Assembly: GCF_000454065.1 (NCBI RefSeq)
Contig: NZ_ATNE01000001.1
Span: 560,501-624,500, forward strand
Length of the DNA: 64,000 nt
Origin: Brevibacillus thermoruber 423
Lineage (GTDB): Bacteria; Bacillota; Bacilli; Brevibacillales; Brevibacillaceae
Reading direction: 5' to 3'
Below are positions 62,961-64,000 of this stretch, one piece after another; within the stretch, counting starts at the first letter, position 1; each line of letters begins with the position of its first letter. Below the pieces are notes generated by a model. That model did no database searches. It saw only the letters and a program-made list of their open reading frames with translations, and was not told where the DNA came from. A program made the translations under genes and the position numbers.

Positions 62961-63188
62961 TCATCCCGATTCACCGGCGAACCGCTTTCGGTGCGGAACC
63001 TCCAGAAACTGTTTCTCCGCTTCCTCAAACATTTCCTGCATGACCGGGAGCACGGTCAGGAGCTTCACCTGCAGGCGGAAGGGAAGCTCGTCGATTCCAT
63101 CCGGAAACAGGGGGCTCCGTCGATCATCCGTCTGCCGCTCCCCTTCGGCTGTCGCGCTGCGCTTCCCGGGTCCGTCACACCAGCACAT
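62961..63188 (-). CDS. Unrecognised 75-aa frame overlapping the response-regulator end
   Basis: ATG 63188 lies within the last codons of the response-regulator gene, and the frame ends at 62961. The second half (LTVLPVMQEMFEEAEKQFLEV) looks protein-like and helical, the first half less so. No separate ribosome site was found; coupling is possible. No family recognised. Confidence 0.25.
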   Translation of the reverse strand: MCWCDGPGKRSATAEGERQTDDRRSPLFPDGIDELPFRLQVKLLTVLPVMQEMFEEAEKQFLEVPHRKRFAGESG

Positions 63189-63861
63189 ACCGGTTGGTCG
63201 GCCGGCCGACGCCGCCGTAAGCCACGTCCCGTTTCACCCGTCCGCTCTTTTCCAGGTATTCGAGGTAGCGGCGCGCCGTCACCCGGGCGATGCCGACCCG
63301 CTCCGCCACCTCTTCCGCCGACAGCGGCTGCTTTTCCTCGCGCAGATGGCGGACAATCTGCTCCAGCGTATGCATGTGCAGCCCTTTGGGCAGCGGCTCC
63401 TCCTCCCGGGCGCTTTTCGCCGCCTTGCGGAACAAGAGCTGATCCACCTCCGCCTGGGAGACGGTGCCCTCCTGCTCCAACTGCTGGCGAAACGCCCGGT
63501 AGTTTTCCAACGCCTGCTGGATGCGCTCGAACTTGAACGGCTTGATGATGTAATCCATCGCGCCGTTGCGGAGCATCGCCTGGATCGTGGGCTTGTCCTT
63601 CGCCGCCGTGATTACGATCACGTCCACCGCCTGGTTGGCGGTGCGCAGTTTCTGCAGGGTGCGCACGCCGTCCAGCACGGGCATGAAAATGTCCATGATC
63701 ACCAGATCGGGCTTCAATTGTTCCACCAGAGCCAGCCCCTCCGCTCCGTTGGAGGCCGCGCCGACCACGCGGAAGGACGGCACCCGCTCGATAAACTGCC
63801 GGTTGACTTCCTGCACCATCGGGTCGTCCTCGATGACGACCACGCGAAATGGGTTGGCCAT
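63175..63861 (-). CDS. Response regulator of the CitT/DcuR/MalR type
   Basis: This 228-aa protein has a receiver domain (FRVVVIEDDPMVQEVNRQFI; phospho-Asp in LVIMDIFMPVLDGV, about residue 56; Lys in YIIKPFKFERI) and a C-terminal helix-turn-helix (LSAEEVAERVGIARVTARRYLEYLEKSGRVKRDV). This group answers to sensor kinases for C4-dicarboxylates, citrate or malate. ATG 63861 lies directly after the kinase stop, with AAGGAGG inside the kinase gene. The target operon is not in the window with certainty. Confidence 0.92.
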   Translation of the reverse strand: MANPFRVVVIEDDPMVQEVNRQFIERVPSFRVVGAASNGAEGLALVEQLKPDLVIMDIFMPVLDGVRTLQKLRTANQAVDVIVITAAKDKPTIQAMLRNGAMDYIIKPFKFERIQQALENYRAFRQQLEQEGTVSQAEVDQLLFRKAAKSAREEEPLPKGLHMHTLEQIVRHLREEKQPLSAEEVAERVGIARVTARRYLEYLEKSGRVKRDVAYGGVGRPTNRYVLV

Positions 63862-64000
63862 CTACGCTTCCGCCTCCTTCATCGGAAAGGTAATCAAAAA
63901 GCTGGTGCCTTCGCCGGGCTGCGACTGGCAGCTCAGCTCGCCCCGCCCCTTCGCCACCAACTGCTGCACCAGGTAGAGGCCCAGGCCGCGGTTCTTCCCC
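63862..64000 (-). CDS. Sensor histidine kinase, C-terminal part only
   Basis: The window ends inside this gene. The visible 46 codons read GKNRGLGLYLVQQLVAKGRG, the G2 ATP-lid region of a histidine kinase, then a final strand pair ending FLITFPMKEAEA and TAG. It adjoins the response regulator, so the two form a two-component system, probably of the DcuS/CitS type; the sensor part is outside the window. Confidence 0.88.
   Translation of the reverse strand, partial: GKNRGLGLYLVQQLVAKGRGELSCQSQPGEGTSFLITFPMKEAEA

Overview
The window reads as a GC-rich (roughly 60 percent by eye) Gram-positive chromosome segment, most likely a spore-forming Bacillota of the Brevibacillus/Paenibacillaceae type. 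The reasons are strong GGAGG ribosome sites with frequent GTG/TTG starts, a T-box riboswitch before trpS, Cys-anchored lipoproteins as transporter binding proteins, a Gmad2-type lipoprotein, type I pantothenate kinase, and gluconate and MurNAc loci related to those of bacilli. The genus is inference. No rRNA, tRNA or CRISPR was seen.

Region 1 (1-12437, minus strand) is a polysaccharide-use locus: epimerase, DapA-family lyase, an unusual regulator, an ABC sugar importer (binding protein plus two permeases), Gfo/Idh oxidoreductase, sugar-phosphate isomerase-like TIM barrel, heparinase II/III-type lyase and a GH20 hexosaminidase cut by the window edge. Region 2 (12.6-15.7 kb) has an NhaC-type antiporter, a GAF-GGDEF protein and a DUF3870 protein. 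Region 3 (16.2-23.3 kb) is a muramic acid/amino-sugar recycling operon: murR, serine hydrolase, ABC importer, BadF-type kinase, murQ. Its promoter has a palindromic operator in the -35/-10 spacer.

Region 4 (about 23.4-27.1 kb) is an AT-richer accessory patch with a DUF5412 protein, gene remnants and an intact IS21-family element (istA/istB, matching ends, 5-bp target duplication). Region 5 (27-31.8 kb) has MTA/SAH deaminase, an SPFH plus ribbon-helix-helix pair, an UlaG-like hydrolase, an MFS remnant and a MerR/RacA-like gene with an apparent frameshift. Region 6 (31.8-37.7 kb) holds a sodium symporter with its DUF3311 partner, two M20-type amidohydrolases and a second copy of the unusual regulator.

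Region 7 (37.7-49.8 kb): T-box-trpS, a secreted protein made of two tandem TIM-barrel-like repeats, a large secreted nuclease, a Gmad2 lipoprotein, a FhuF-like protein with a Fur-box-like site, a ferritin-like protein, a short CoiA-like protein, and a purine permease divergent from a LysR regulator. Region 8 (50-55 kb) is a gluconate locus (gntP, gntK, RpiR regulator, gnd) with a repeated operator-like motif. Region 9 (55-64 kb): DUF523, coaA, a four-domain sulfur-transfer fusion behind two abutting CstR-like operators, Dps, an S66 LD-carboxypeptidase, an oligopeptide-binding lipoprotein and a two-component system cut by the right edge.

The items judged least described are the paired regulators (receptor-like domain, cyclase-fold domain, winged helix), the tandem-repeat secreted protein, and the four-domain persulfide protein with its tandem operators.
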